Part shown: in pieces, positions 32,946 through 41,248 of the stretch
Numbering within the stretch: position 1 is the first letter of the stretch
Layout of the letters: each line of letters starts with the position of its first letter
Source: Deltaproteobacteria bacterium
GTDB taxonomy: Bacteria > Myxococcota_A > UBA796 > UBA2385
Assembly: GCA_016792625.1 (NCBI GenBank)
Contig: JAEUKK010000100.1
Location: 62,001 to 126,000 of the forward strand
DNA length: 64,000 bases
Direction of reading: 5' to 3'
Program-made: the position numbers and the translations under genes
The notes under the pieces: model-generated
Told to the model about the DNA's origin: nothing
The model's database searches: none
The model's input: the letters and a program-made list of their open reading frames with translations, nothing else

Positions 32946-35516
32946 ATGTCCGGCTGCTCCGGCCCCCGCCGCTGGCGCGGCCCACCCTCCCCATCCCGCG
33001 CGGGTCGTCCGCTGCGTGTGCTCCTGCTCGGCCTCGGCTTGGCCGCCAGCGCGACCGCTTGGGCCGACCCCTTCGCTGACGGCCGCCGCCATTACGAGGC
33101 GGGCCTTGAGGCCGCCCAGCGCGGTGATCTCGAAGCGGCGCTCGCCGAGTTTCAGCTGTCGGCGCAGATCAACCCGAGCTGGGGCGCCCACAAGAACGCG
33201 GGCGTGATGCTGGAGCGCCTGGGGCGGCTGGCCGAGGCCCGCGCCGCCTACGCGCAGAGCCTCGCGCTCGCGCCGACGGACAAGCTCGCGGGCATCCAGG
33301 CCCGGATCGACGCGCTGGACGCCCGCCTCGCCGCACCCCCAGTGGTGGCCAGCGGGCCCGCTGCGGCCGACGGCCCTGCTTGCGCCGAGGGGGCGGTGGA
33401 CGGCCGCGCCCTGGCCCGCCTCGAAGCGCTCAGCGCCGAGCTGACCGCGCTCAGCGCCGCGCTGCGCGAGGGGCAGCCCGCGCCCACGGCGGGGGAGGCG
33501 GGCGGCGGCGCGCCCCCGACCGACCCACGCCCGGTCGACCCCGCGGCCGGCGCCGATGGCCTCGAGGAGGCCTACCAGCGGCTGGTCTACACGGCCTCGC
33601 GCACGGCGCAGTCCCCCTTGGACTCCCCCTCGACCATCGCCGTGCTCACGGCTGAGGACATCCGCCTCTCTGGCGCGACCAACGTGCCCGACCTGCTCCG
33701 TCGGGTCGCGGGCGTCGACGTGATGCAGCTGAGCCCCGGCCAGCCCGACCTCGCGGTGCGCGGCTTCAACCGCGAGCTCTCCAACAAGGTGCTCGTTCTG
33801 TTGGATGGGCGCAGCATTTACCAAGACATGCTCGCGACCCCATTTTGGGGCACCCTGCCGATCTCGCTGCGGGACATCGAGCGGGTCGAGGTCATCCGCG
33901 GCCCGGCCTCGGCCGTCTACGGCGCCAACGCCGTGACCGGCGTGGTGAACATCATCACCCGCACGCCGGGCACCGGCCGAAGTGAGGCCTTCGTCGAGGC
34001 GGGGCGGCCCGGCTACCTCAACCTGGGCGCGGCGGTCACCGGGCGGAGCGGGGCGAACGCCTACCGCTTCTCCGCCGGGGGGCAGCAGACGGGGCGCTGG
34101 GCCAAGGCGGCGGCCCTGCCCGCAGACAGCTCCCTCTCCTCGGCGGTGGAGGATCAGGACACCGCGCTGGACGTCGTTCGCGCCTATGGCCGCATCGACC
34201 GCCAGCTCGGCGACGAGGCCCTGCTCGGGGTCTCGGGCGGCTATGCCGAGGGCTTCCAGGAATTCTACGCGATCGGCGCGCTGGGCGACTTCGCGCTGCC
34301 CTTTCGGTCTGGTTTTGGTCGGATTGACGCCAGCGTCGGTGATCTGCACGTCTGGACCTTTTACAACGGCTTCTCGGGCGCGGCGAGCCCGTGGCTGCAG
34401 CCCACCGGCGGCCGCGACCTGTCGACCGAGGTCAAGACCCAGACCTGGGATGTCGAGGCCGACGCCCGCCGCAGCCTCGATACGGGCCCGGTCGAGCACC
34501 AGCTCAGCTTCGGCGCCGGCTACCGCTTCAAGTCAGTGGAGTGGGGCTACCTCGAGGGCGGCGGCGAGGCGCCGATCACCGAGCACCACGCCAAGGTCTT
34601 CATCAACGACCAGGCCACCGTCGGGCCGGTCTCAGTGGTCGGCTCGCTGCGCCTCGACCGCCACCCGCTTGTGCCCTTGCGCGAGACGCTCTCGCCCCGC
34701 GGCGCGGTGATCACGCGCCTCGCACCCAAGACCAGCGCGCGCCTCGGCGCAGGCACGGCCTTTCGCGCGCCCTCGCAGATGGAGAGCTACCTCGACCTCA
34801 ACCAGCCGGTCGGCACGGACGGCCTCTACGTCGAGACCCGCGGTGATCGCGACCTGGGCCCCGAGCGCATCCTCACCGTGGAAGGGGGCGTGCACGACGA
34901 GACCTTCCGCTGGATGCAGGCCGATCTCGCCGCATATTGGAGCCGGGTCACCGATCTGATCTATTTGCAAGACATCGAGCTCTCGCTCTCGCCCTTTGAT
35001 CCGGCTGCGGCGGGTTTTCAGGCGGGTACCACCCGCTTTGGCAACCTCGACCCCATTTACCGGGCGCTGGGGCTCGAGGGTGACCTGCACCTCTTCCCCC
35101 TCGACGGCCTCGATCTGTACGCCAACGGCACCCTGCAGCGCATGACCGAAGAGGTCGGCGGGCAGACCGCGGTGGACTGGGAGACGCCCGGCTGGAAGGC
35201 CAACCTCGGCGCGAGCTGGCGCAGCCCATACCGGGTCGACTTGAGCGGGCACCTGCACCTGCGCGGCGACCAAGTGTGGAAGCTGCGCGACTACGACGCG
35301 GTGACCGGCGAGCTGCTCACCGAAGAGGCCGACGTCGACCCGCCGACCATCTTGGTGACCCGGGCGGGCCTGCGCTTGCTGCCCGAGGACGCGCTGGAGC
35401 TCGCGATCTCCGCCTGGAACGTGGGCGCGCTGCTCAGCGGCGAGGGCACCCGCGAGCACCCCAAGGGGCAGCCGGTCGGCGGCTGGCTCATGGGCTCCGC
35501 CAGCTACCGCTTCTGA
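32946..35516 (+). CDS. TonB-dependent outer-membrane receptor with N-terminal TPR region
   Basis: 856 residues. A signal peptide (RVLLLGLGLAASATAWA) is followed by TPR-like repeats (FADGRRHYEAGLEAAQRGDLE, PSWGAHKNAGVMLERLGRLA), then a spacer and the plug domain: VYTASRTAQSPLDSPSTIAVL, IRLSGATNVPDLLRRVAGVDV, and the typical RDIERVEVIRGPASAVYGANAVTGVVNIITR in family form. The 22-strand barrel follows and ends in ASYRF with a terminal Phe, the outer-membrane insertion signal. The Pro/Ala-free TPR module before the plug is uncommon; it may bind a periplasmic partner. Substrate cannot be predicted. A lipoprotein gene follows 41 bp later and may be a partner. Confidence 0.9.
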   Translation: MSGCSGPRRWRGPPSPSRAGRPLRVLLLGLGLAASATAWADPFADGRRHYEAGLEAAQRGDLEAALAEFQLSAQINPSWGAHKNAGVMLERLGRLAEARAAYAQSLALAPTDKLAGIQARIDALDARLAAPPVVASGPAAADGPACAEGAVDGRALARLEALSAELTALSAALREGQPAPTAGEAGGGAPPTDPRPVDPAAGADGLEEAYQRLVYTASRTAQSPLDSPSTIAVLTAEDIRLSGATNVPDLLRRVAGVDVMQLSPGQPDLAVRGFNRELSNKVLVLLDGRSIYQDMLATPFWGTLPISLRDIERVEVIRGPASAVYGANAVTGVVNIITRTPGTGRSEAFVEAGRPGYLNLGAAVTGRSGANAYRFSAGGQQTGRWAKAAALPADSSLSSAVEDQDTALDVVRAYGRIDRQLGDEALLGVSGGYAEGFQEFYAIGALGDFALPFRSGFGRIDASVGDLHVWTFYNGFSGAASPWLQPTGGRDLSTEVKTQTWDVEADARRSLDTGPVEHQLSFGAGYRFKSVEWGYLEGGGEAPITEHHAKVFINDQATVGPVSVVGSLRLDRHPLVPLRETLSPRGAVITRLAPKTSARLGAGTAFRAPSQMESYLDLNQPVGTDGLYVETRGDRDLGPERILTVEGGVHDETFRWMQADLAAYWSRVTDLIYLQDIELSLSPFDPAAAGFQAGTTRFGNLDPIYRALGLEGDLHLFPLDGLDLYANGTLQRMTEEVGGQTAVDWETPGWKANLGASWRSPYRVDLSGHLHLRGDQVWKLRDYDAVTGELLTEEADVDPPTILVTRAGLRLLPEDALELAISAWNVGALLSGEGTREHPKGQPVGGWLMGSASYRF

Positions 35517-35557
35517 CCGTCGCCGCGCGGGGCCACCCCCGCCGCGAGGAGCTCCCC

Positions 35558-36808
35558 ATGCCGCGCCCCCTCCGCTCCCTCGCGCCCCTGGCCTGGCTGG
35601 CCGGCTGCGCCTGGACCGCGCCGCTCGACCCCGCCGCCGAAGCGACCCAAAACGGCGTGCGGGGGCAGGTCTTGCTGCTCGACGGCGCGCCGGTGTCCAA
35701 CACCTTCGTGCTGCTCTACGCCGCCGCCGATCCGCCCCCGCCGGTGGGCACGGGGCGGCCGGTCGACTTCGCGGCGATCCCGGCCAGCGCCTACACCGGC
35801 GCCGACGCGGGTGTGCAGGCGGCCCCCTTCGCGCTCACCGAGCTGCCCGATGGCGAGTACCTGATCACCGCGCTGGTCGATGTGGACGGCGACTTCAACC
35901 CCTTGGCTGCGGCGACCAGCGGGGCGAGCTGCGGCGACCACGCGGGCGGCCACGTCGGCTTCGTCGACGACGGGGCGGGCGGGCAGGCGCTGGCGACGGT
36001 GCCCGTCGCGCTGCAGGGCGGGGCGCTGCTCGACGACGTCATCGTGCCGGTCTCGCTGACCTACAGCCTTGAGCGCCCGGCCGCGGCGCTCGTCGGGGCG
36101 GCCACCGGCGCGGTGAGCCTGCCCCGCGCGGGCGGGGTGTTCAGCGTTGAGAGCACCGCCGTGCGCACCAATCTCGTCGAGCTGGGCCCTGTGCTCGACC
36201 CCGCTGCGCCGGCCCCCTGCGCGGTGGCCTTCCCCCTGGTCGTCGCCCTGGCCACCACCGCGGGCCGCGCGCGGGTGGCCGCAGACACCGGGGCCCCGAC
36301 GGATGGGGACACGGACAGCGGCGGGGCCGTGGACAGCGGCGGGGCCGTGGACAGCGGGGGAGCGGTGGACAGCGGCGGGGCCGACGGTGGCGACGGGGGA
36401 GGAGGCGCCGCGCCGAGCATCGACCCGCTGGGCGGCTGGCCGCGGGTCTATCTGCAGCTCCTCGCGCCGGACGGCGGCGCGCTGGCCGAGGGCGAGGCTT
36501 GGCGCAGCCAAGCGGTCGTCGACCCCACCGCTGCGCTGATGAGCGGGGCGGTCACGCCGGGATCGCCCACCCCGGGCTTCGTGACCCGCCTCGATCTGGT
36601 CTGGCCGGGGGTCGCGCTGCACACGCGCCCCGACGGCAGCGTCGAGACGGTGACCGACCCCGCGCAGATCCCCGCCGGGCTCTGGTCGGTGACCATCGTC
36701 AGCCTGACCGGGCAGACCTGGACCTTGCCCAACGAGACCGCCGCGCTGGAGTCCACAGGCGCCGACTTCACGCCCGCTCTGCAGGGCGTGGGGCTGCGCC
36801 TCGAGTAG
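35558..36808 (+). CDS. Lipoprotein of unknown function, neighbour of the TonB receptor
   Basis: 416 residues. The ATG at 35558 gives a lipoprotein signal (LRSLAPLAWLAGCAW; lipobox LAGC). The first domain (NGVRGQVLLLDGAPVSNTFVLLYAAADPP) resembles a carboxypeptidase-regulatory-like beta sandwich, and a second beta region follows a low-complexity linker made of four DSGGA units. The C-terminal part contains VYLQLLAPDGG and later SVTIVSLTGQTWTLPNE. No enzyme motif is visible. It sits 41 bp downstream of the TonB-dependent receptor and shares the same leader (GAGG...CTCCCCATG), so joint expression and an outer-membrane or surface role are inferred. Confidence 0.75.
   Translation: MPRPLRSLAPLAWLAGCAWTAPLDPAAEATQNGVRGQVLLLDGAPVSNTFVLLYAAADPPPPVGTGRPVDFAAIPASAYTGADAGVQAAPFALTELPDGEYLITALVDVDGDFNPLAAATSGASCGDHAGGHVGFVDDGAGGQALATVPVALQGGALLDDVIVPVSLTYSLERPAAALVGAATGAVSLPRAGGVFSVESTAVRTNLVELGPVLDPAAPAPCAVAFPLVVALATTAGRARVAADTGAPTDGDTDSGGAVDSGGAVDSGGAVDSGGADGGDGGGGAAPSIDPLGGWPRVYLQLLAPDGGALAEGEAWRSQAVVDPTAALMSGAVTPGSPTPGFVTRLDLVWPGVALHTRPDGSVETVTDPAQIPAGLWSVTIVSLTGQTWTLPNETAALESTGADFTPALQGVGLRLE
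36314..36385 (+). repeat. Four tandem 18-bp repeats inside the lipoprotein gene
   Basis: Units at 36314, 36332, 36350 and 36368 follow GACAGCGGCGGGGCCGTG with few changes and encode DSGGAV three times, then DSGGAD. Units 1 and 2 are identical. Being a multiple of three, length changes would lengthen or shorten the linker without frameshift. Confidence 0.8.
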
Positions 36809-36938
36809 GGCCGGCGACGGGCGGCACCGCCCGGGTTCACCGGATCGCCCCCCGCTTTGGGCCTGCGCGCGGTGGCGGGTCACGCGGCGCGGGGCGAGGC
36901 TCGCGTGTGCGGCCCCGCCGGCCGCCCCGGAGCCCCCT

Positions 36939-37361
36939 GTGACCGCCGCCCCTCCGCCTGCGCCGCCCGCCGGCCCCCCCTCCGCGCCGCCCGCGGCCGG
37001 GCCCGCTGCGCCCTCCACCCGCCACCCGACCGACCGCGAGAGCCTCGAGCGGGCCTGTCAGGTCGAGCTCACCCGCGCCTCGGGCCCGGGCGGGCAGCAC
37101 GCGAACAAGCGCGAGACCGGCGTGCGGCTGCGGCACCTGCCCAGCGGCGTGGTGGTGATGGCCACCGAACGCCGCTCGCAGCACCAGAACCTCGAGCTGG
37201 CCTACGAGCGCATGGCCGCCAAGCTCGAGCGGCTGCAAGCGGTCCAGCCCCCGCGGCGGCCCACCCGGCCGACCCGGGCCTCGATCCGGCGGCGGATCGA
37301 GGGCAAGCGCCTGATGGGCCGCAAGAAGGCCCAGCGGGGCGGCGGCGGCAGCGACGACTGA
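36939..37361 (+). CDS. RF-1 domain (GGQ) peptidyl-tRNA hydrolase-like protein
   Basis: 140 residues from a GTG start. After a Pro/Ala-rich leader of about 28 residues comes a class-I release-factor catalytic domain: LTRASGPGGQHANKRETGVRL with Gly51-Gly52-Gln53, the residues that hydrolyse peptidyl-tRNA. The basic tail (RIEGKRLMGRKKAQRG) resembles the ArfB/YaeJ C-terminus that enters the empty mRNA channel of stalled ribosomes. It lacks codon-recognition domains, so a ribosome-rescue role is more likely than normal termination. It stands alone between a lipoprotein gene and a convergent kinase gene. Confidence 0.85.
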   Translation: MTAAPPPAPPAGPPSAPPAAGPAAPSTRHPTDRESLERACQVELTRASGPGGQHANKRETGVRLRHLPSGVVVMATERRSQHQNLELAYERMAAKLERLQAVQPPRRPTRPTRASIRRRIEGKRLMGRKKAQRGGGGSDD

Positions 37362-37457
37362 GCCGCAGGGCCCGCGCTGCGACGACGCCCCACCCCAGGG
37401 AAGGGGAGGGGCGGTAGATCGGGCGAAGCAGCGGGGCTCTCCCTCTGGGTCGGCGGC

Positions 37458-39119
37458 TTAGGCGGCCATCGAGAGCGCCGCGACCCGCGCCTTGGGGAAG
37501 CGCAGCCGCAGGGTGGTGCCCTGGCCGCGCGTGCTGTCCACCTCGATGAGGCCACCGAGCGCCTCGACCTCAGCGCGGATGGCCGACATGCCCACGCCCC
37601 GACCCGAGACGTCGGTGACCGCCTCGGCGGTGCTCAGGCCGTCAGCGAAGAGCGCGTCGCGCAGGTCGGCCGGGGTGGCGTGGGGCAGGCCCCGCGACGC
37701 GGCTTTGGCGGCGACGCGCTCCCAATCCACGCCCCGGCCGTCGTCGCTGATCGAGAAGCTGACCTGGTCGATGTCTTCGTCGAGGCGCACGGTGAGGCGG
37801 GCCGTGGCGGGCTTGCCGTGGGCGAGGCGCTCGGCCGCCGGCTCGACCCCGTGGTCGAGCGCGTTGCGCACGGCGTGGATCGCCGCGCTCCAGACCCCGC
37901 GCAGGGCCTCACCATCGCAGCGCACCCCGTGGTCATCGATGTCCACCACGACGTCTTTGCCGAGGCGCAGCGCGAGGCGCTCGGCCTGGGCGGCGAGGCG
38001 GGCGAGGCGCCGCCGGCCCGGCTCGAGGCTCCACTTCGCCACGACCTCGGCGATGACCGCGCGCTCGGCTCCGGTCAGCAGGGCCCGCACCACGGCGCGG
38101 TGCTCGGCGGCGCCGACGACGATCTGCTCGGACTCCTGCTCGCCGATGAGGGTGTCGGTGGCCGAGCGCAGGGTCGCCCACCGGGTCTGCAGGGCGCCTC
38201 GGGCCTCGACGCTGGGCAAGGTGCCCTCGTCGGCGATCTCTTGCTCGAGCGCATGGCAGGTCTCGGCCACGCTGTCGAGGCCGTAGATGGCCGCGTTGCC
38301 CTTCAAGGTGTGCAGGCGGCGGGCGAGCAGGGGGCTCAGCTCCTCGGCGGCGATGACCTGGGCGATCAGCTCCTCGGCTTCGTGGGCGAACTCCACAAAG
38401 CCGTGCTTGTCCTGCAGGATGCGCTGCACCAGGGCCATCAGCTCGCGCTGGGTGGACTCGGCCCGCTCTTGGGCGACCCGCGCGGTGACGTCCTCAAAGA
38501 TGACCAACATGGCCCCGATCGGGCCATCTTCATTGTCGTCCAGCGGGATGTACCGGATGGCCAAGGTCTGCCCATCCAGCTCGACCCGCTGGGGCAGCTG
38601 GGCCAAGGAGAGGGCGCGGGGCAAAAAGCCGTCGGTCAGGCTCTCCCAGCCCAGCTCAAGGTAGGCGGCCTCGTCGGGGGCCTTCGCGGCCAGCAGGGCC
38701 CAGAGGGGCTGGCCGGCGGTGGGCGCCCCCAGCCACTCAGCGGCCCGGGCCGACCACTCGGCGCCGAGCTTGCCCGTGCCATCGACCATGAGGATGGCCT
38801 GAGGCACGTTGTCGAGCAGGTGGCGCACCCGCGCGTTGCGCTCGGCGAGGGCGGCGGTGCGCGCCTGGACCTGCTCGTCGAGGCGGACCACGTTGTCGAA
38901 GAAGCTGCGGCCGATGAAGACCGCGCCCGAGGTCGAGAGCACCACGAAGGCCGCGTGCACGAACACGACCCAGATGGCGGCGTCGTAGTTGAAGACCGAG
39001 CTGGGGAGCACGGCCCACAGCACGAGGTGGTGCAGGGTCACGGTCAGCGCCGCGGCCAAGACGACCATGGGGTTGCCGAAGACCGCCAAGAGGCTGATCA
39101 CGGCGAAGAAGTAGAAGTG
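37458..39119 (-). CDS. CheA-like histidine kinase with PAS and Hpt domains, 5'-truncated at the island edge
   Basis: The readable frame runs from 39119 (HFYFFAVISLLAVF); the usual start pick would be the GTG at 39101 (547 residues). HFYFF followed by VLAAALTVTLHHLVLWAV is an internal membrane segment of a known sensor family, normally preceded by more membrane helices and an M/E-H motif. Here an in-frame TAG lies at 39120-39122, so the 5' end is missing. Downstream are a coiled coil, a PAS-like domain (LLDNVPQAILMVDGTGKLG), an Hpt domain with phospho-acceptor His264 (RRLHTLKGNAAIYGL), and a CheA-type ATPase (HAVRNALDHGVEP, DDGRGVDW, GRGVGMSAI). No CheW-binding domain is visible. Function may be lost or the shortened product may still be made. 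Confidence 0.8.
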   Translation of the reverse strand, partial: HFYFFAVISLLAVFGNPMVVLAAALTVTLHHLVLWAVLPSSVFNYDAAIWVVFVHAAFVVLSTSGAVFIGRSFFDNVVRLDEQVQARTAALAERNARVRHLLDNVPQAILMVDGTGKLGAEWSARAAEWLGAPTAGQPLWALLAAKAPDEAAYLELGWESLTDGFLPRALSLAQLPQRVELDGQTLAIRYIPLDDNEDGPIGAMLVIFEDVTARVAQERAESTQRELMALVQRILQDKHGFVEFAHEAEELIAQVIAAEELSPLLARRLHTLKGNAAIYGLDSVAETCHALEQEIADEGTLPSVEARGALQTRWATLRSATDTLIGEQESEQIVVGAAEHRAVVRALLTGAERAVIAEVVAKWSLEPGRRRLARLAAQAERLALRLGKDVVVDIDDHGVRCDGEALRGVWSAAIHAVRNALDHGVEPAAERLAHGKPATARLTVRLDEDIDQVSFSISDDGRGVDWERVAAKAASRGLPHATPADLRDALFADGLSTAEAVTDVSGRGVGMSAIRAEVEALGGLIEVDSTRGQGTTLRLRFPKARVAALSMAA

Positions 39120-39238
39120 CTACCCCGTCGCCGACGGTCGATCACGTCCAGGGCGCTGTTCTCGTAGGCGGGGGGTGTCCAAGTCGCCCGGAATTTTGCC
39201 GCCGCCGGGCACACCGGGCACAGCTGTGCCCGGCGCCT
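39120..39238. other. Inferred left junction of the accessory island
   Basis: The kinase frame is conserved down to 39117-39119 and stops abruptly at 39120. Beyond it no continuation of the sensor is found in any minus-strand frame, and the first mobile-type gene starts at 39239. The gap holds a 20-bp palindrome but no tRNA and no visible terminal repeat. I infer an insertion or deletion breakpoint here. Confidence 0.5.
39214..39233. repeat. 20-bp perfect palindrome before the methyltransferase cassette
   Basis: CCGGGCACAGCTGTGCCCGG is self-complementary over all 20 bases. It ends 5 bp before the GTG start of the methyltransferase gene, placing it over the probable ribosome-binding region. 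It could be an operator for the cassette's XRE regulator, an attenuating hairpin, or part of a recombination site. Confidence 0.6.
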
Positions 39239-40150
39239 GTGCCCACTGCTGGGTGCCGCGTCTGCGCCTGCGCCCGCCCGGTGGAGGCGCGCTGGGCCCG
39301 GATCTGCGGCGCATGCTCGGCGCGCGCCTACCGGCGGCGCCTGTCCGCGCGAACGTCAGAGCCGTGCGCGGGCGGGGCCACGGCGAACGTCTCGGACGGG
39401 GGCGGGCCGAGGGGCGCTTCCCATCCCCCCGCCGGCCCGCTCAGCGCCGAAGCGTCAGAGCCGTTCGGGCTGCCCTCCTCGGCGAACGGCTCTGACGGTC
39501 GGACCTGCCGGCGCTGCGGCGCGCCGCTCGCCGGCCGCCGGGCCGACGCCACCACCTGCAGCGCCGCCTGCCGGGCCGCCTGGCACCGCGCGGGCGCCAC
39601 GCCCCGGGCCGAGCGCCTGGCCGCCCGCTGGGGGCTGCTGCCCCGGGACTTCTGGCGCACGCCGCCCGAGCTGGTCGCGGCCGTCGCCGGCGAGCTCGGG
39701 GGGCCCTTCGGCCTCGACGCCGCCAGCGCGGGCGACGACGCCGTGGCCGGCCGCTGGCTGACGCCCGACGAGGACGCCCGCACGGCGCGCTGGGCGGAGG
39801 CCTGCGACCCGCAGCACCCCCGCGCCTGGTGCAACCCGCCCTACTCGAAGGTCGCCGGAGAAGGCGGCGCGGGCCTGCTCACCTGGGTCGAGGCGGCCGT
39901 GCGCGCGCGGGACGAGGGCCTGGTGGTCGCCCTGCTCGTGCCCCCCTCGACGAGCACCCGGTACTGGCGGCTCGGCTGCGCCGAGGCGGCGGAGATCTTG
40001 CTGCTCGCGCGCCGCGTCGCGTTCCTCGACCCGAACACGGGGCTGCCGCAGCGGGGGAACCGCGGCGACAGCGCCATTTTGATCTTTCGGCCGGGCCAAC
40101 GTGGGCCGGCCTTTGTGCGGTCGTGGTGGCCGCTTTCAGGAGGTGCGTGA
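39239..40150 (+). CDS. Phage-type DNA N6-adenine methyltransferase with N-terminal zinc-ribbon-like region
   Basis: 303 residues from a GTG start. The N-terminal 130 residues hold two Cys-rich segments (CRVCACARP to RICGACSARAYRR; CRRCGAPLAGRR to TTCSAACRAAWHR) resembling zinc ribbons. The C-terminal domain matches phage N-6-adenine methyltransferases (DUF/Dam, PF05869-like): DFWRTPPELVAAV, FGLDAAS, then Asn199-Pro-Pro-Tyr in AWCNPPYS, and RVAFLDPNTGLPQRGNRGDSAIL. It probably methylates adenine in a short site, either to protect the element or to mark it. Its stop shares a base with the next ATG (TGATG), the first of four overlaps in this cassette. Confidence 0.82.
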   Translation: MPTAGCRVCACARPVEARWARICGACSARAYRRRLSARTSEPCAGGATANVSDGGGPRGASHPPAGPLSAEASEPFGLPSSANGSDGRTCRRCGAPLAGRRADATTCSAACRAAWHRAGATPRAERLAARWGLLPRDFWRTPPELVAAVAGELGGPFGLDAASAGDDAVAGRWLTPDEDARTARWAEACDPQHPRAWCNPPYSKVAGEGGAGLLTWVEAAVRARDEGLVVALLVPPSTSTRYWRLGCAEAAEILLLARRVAFLDPNTGLPQRGNRGDSAILIFRPGQRGPAFVRSWWPLSGGA

Positions 40151-40734
40151 TGGGTGACGAAAGTGCGCAGTCGGTGGGCGTTGAGGCAGAACAGGACCAG
40201 CCCATGGTCGGTGAAGCCGCGATCATCGAGCGGTCCCGGCCACGGCATGGCGAACAGTTGAGCGCGGCGGAGCTGCTGCGCACTCGGCGCTGCTTCATCG
40301 TGTTCCCCGCCCATGACGATGAATTTGGCGGCACCGCTGGCTGGCCGGTGGACGCGGATGACCCCTTCTCCGATGACGCCAGAGGGGCGGCACTCGAGTG
40401 GGCGTCGAGCCGGTACGGTGCCACCGTCGGTAATGTCGTCGTCTACTGCCGCGTGCTGGACCCGGATGGCACGACCGAGACGCACGTCGAAGTTTGGCAG
40501 CACGCTGCGTTCGACAAGGGCCTTGGGGAGGTCATGGTGGCCTCGGCGAGCGCGCACATAGTCGAGGCGCGGGACATTCCGTCGGAAGCCGGGCCGTGGG
40601 AACGCGTGGAGCATGAGGCGTCGCAACCTTCGGAGCCCGCGAGCTCCTCGGTGCCAAGCCCGTGGGGCACGCCGAGTCCGCGGCGTCGCAGAGCCGCTCG
40701 TCCGCGCCCGTCGGAGGTGCCCGATGTCGGGTGA
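40150..40734 (+). CDS. Hypothetical protein of mobile cassette
   Basis: 194 residues beginning at the ATG fused to the methyltransferase stop. I do not recognise a family. Residues about 45-135 look like a compact alpha/beta domain (RRCFIVFPAHDDEFGG, GNVVVYCRVLDPDGTTETHVEVW). The N-terminus is acidic and the C-terminal 45 residues are Ser/Pro/Arg-rich and probably disordered. No membrane segment, signal or catalytic motif is visible. It overlaps the regulator gene downstream by 11 bp, which supports it as a real gene of the same operon. Confidence 0.65.
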   Translation: MGDESAQSVGVEAEQDQPMVGEAAIIERSRPRHGEQLSAAELLRTRRCFIVFPAHDDEFGGTAGWPVDADDPFSDDARGAALEWASSRYGATVGNVVVYCRVLDPDGTTETHVEVWQHAAFDKGLGEVMVASASAHIVEARDIPSEAGPWERVEHEASQPSEPASSSVPSPWGTPSPRRRRAARPRPSEVPDVG

Positions 40735-41248
40735 TCCGGCGCCCCATGAGGATGCGGGAGCCCTCGAAACACCGGACGCAGGACAAGGGTCGCCGGCGCC
40801 GGCGTTCGTCCGCCGGCACAACCCGGCGTTCGGCCCGTACCTGCGCGCGTTGCGGGTTGGCGCGGGGCTCTCGCTGCGGGACGCGGCTGCGGTCCTCGGG
40901 ATCAAGGTCTCCAAGCTGCAGGCGATGGAGACCGGCGGGCGCTTCCGCATCCGGAGCCTCGACCTGCTCGACAACGTGGCCGACCTGTTCAACGTCGGGC
41001 GCCACGAGGTCCGCCAGCGGGCGGGGTTCGTCGAGATCGACGAGATCAAGGTGGGTGAAGGGACCAGCGTGGGCGACGCCATCGAGCGCGCGCACGCGCG
41101 GGGCGTTGTGCACGGCTGGGAGGCTGCCCTGGCGGCCATCATGGAGGCGTCTCGGCCGCTGCCCTGCCAGGCCGACGTGCACCGCTTGGTCATGTGGGTG
41201 AAGGAGCTGGCAGTCCGGCGGGGATCGCCGGAGGGGGAGCGGCCATGA
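40724..41248 (+). CDS. XRE-family helix-turn-helix regulator
   Basis: 174 residues from an ATG inside the end of the preceding gene. A helix-turn-helix domain spans about residues 38-95: YLRALRVGAGLSLRDAAAVLG then KVSKLQAMETGG, the XRE/Cro pattern in which the 'SxxxLQxxE' helix reads DNA. The C-terminal half is helical (VGDAIERAHARGVVHGWEAAL) and may bind a ligand or mediate dimers. It overlaps the next gene by ATGA. A role as operon regulator, perhaps acting at the palindrome before the first gene, is inferred from position. Confidence 0.8.
   Translation: MSGDPAPHEDAGALETPDAGQGSPAPAFVRRHNPAFGPYLRALRVGAGLSLRDAAAVLGIKVSKLQAMETGGRFRIRSLDLLDNVADLFNVGRHEVRQRAGFVEIDEIKVGEGTSVGDAIERAHARGVVHGWEAALAAIMEASRPLPCQADVHRLVMWVKELAVRRGSPEGERP

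Noticed and set aside
36300..36400. A CRISPR array
   Set aside because: The repeats are contiguous, in frame and without spacers; no other regularly spaced repeat occurs in the window.
39120..39320. A tRNA or tRNA fragment as integration target at the island edge
   Set aside because: No cloverleaf-like stems or T-loop motif were seen; the interrupted feature is a kinase gene.
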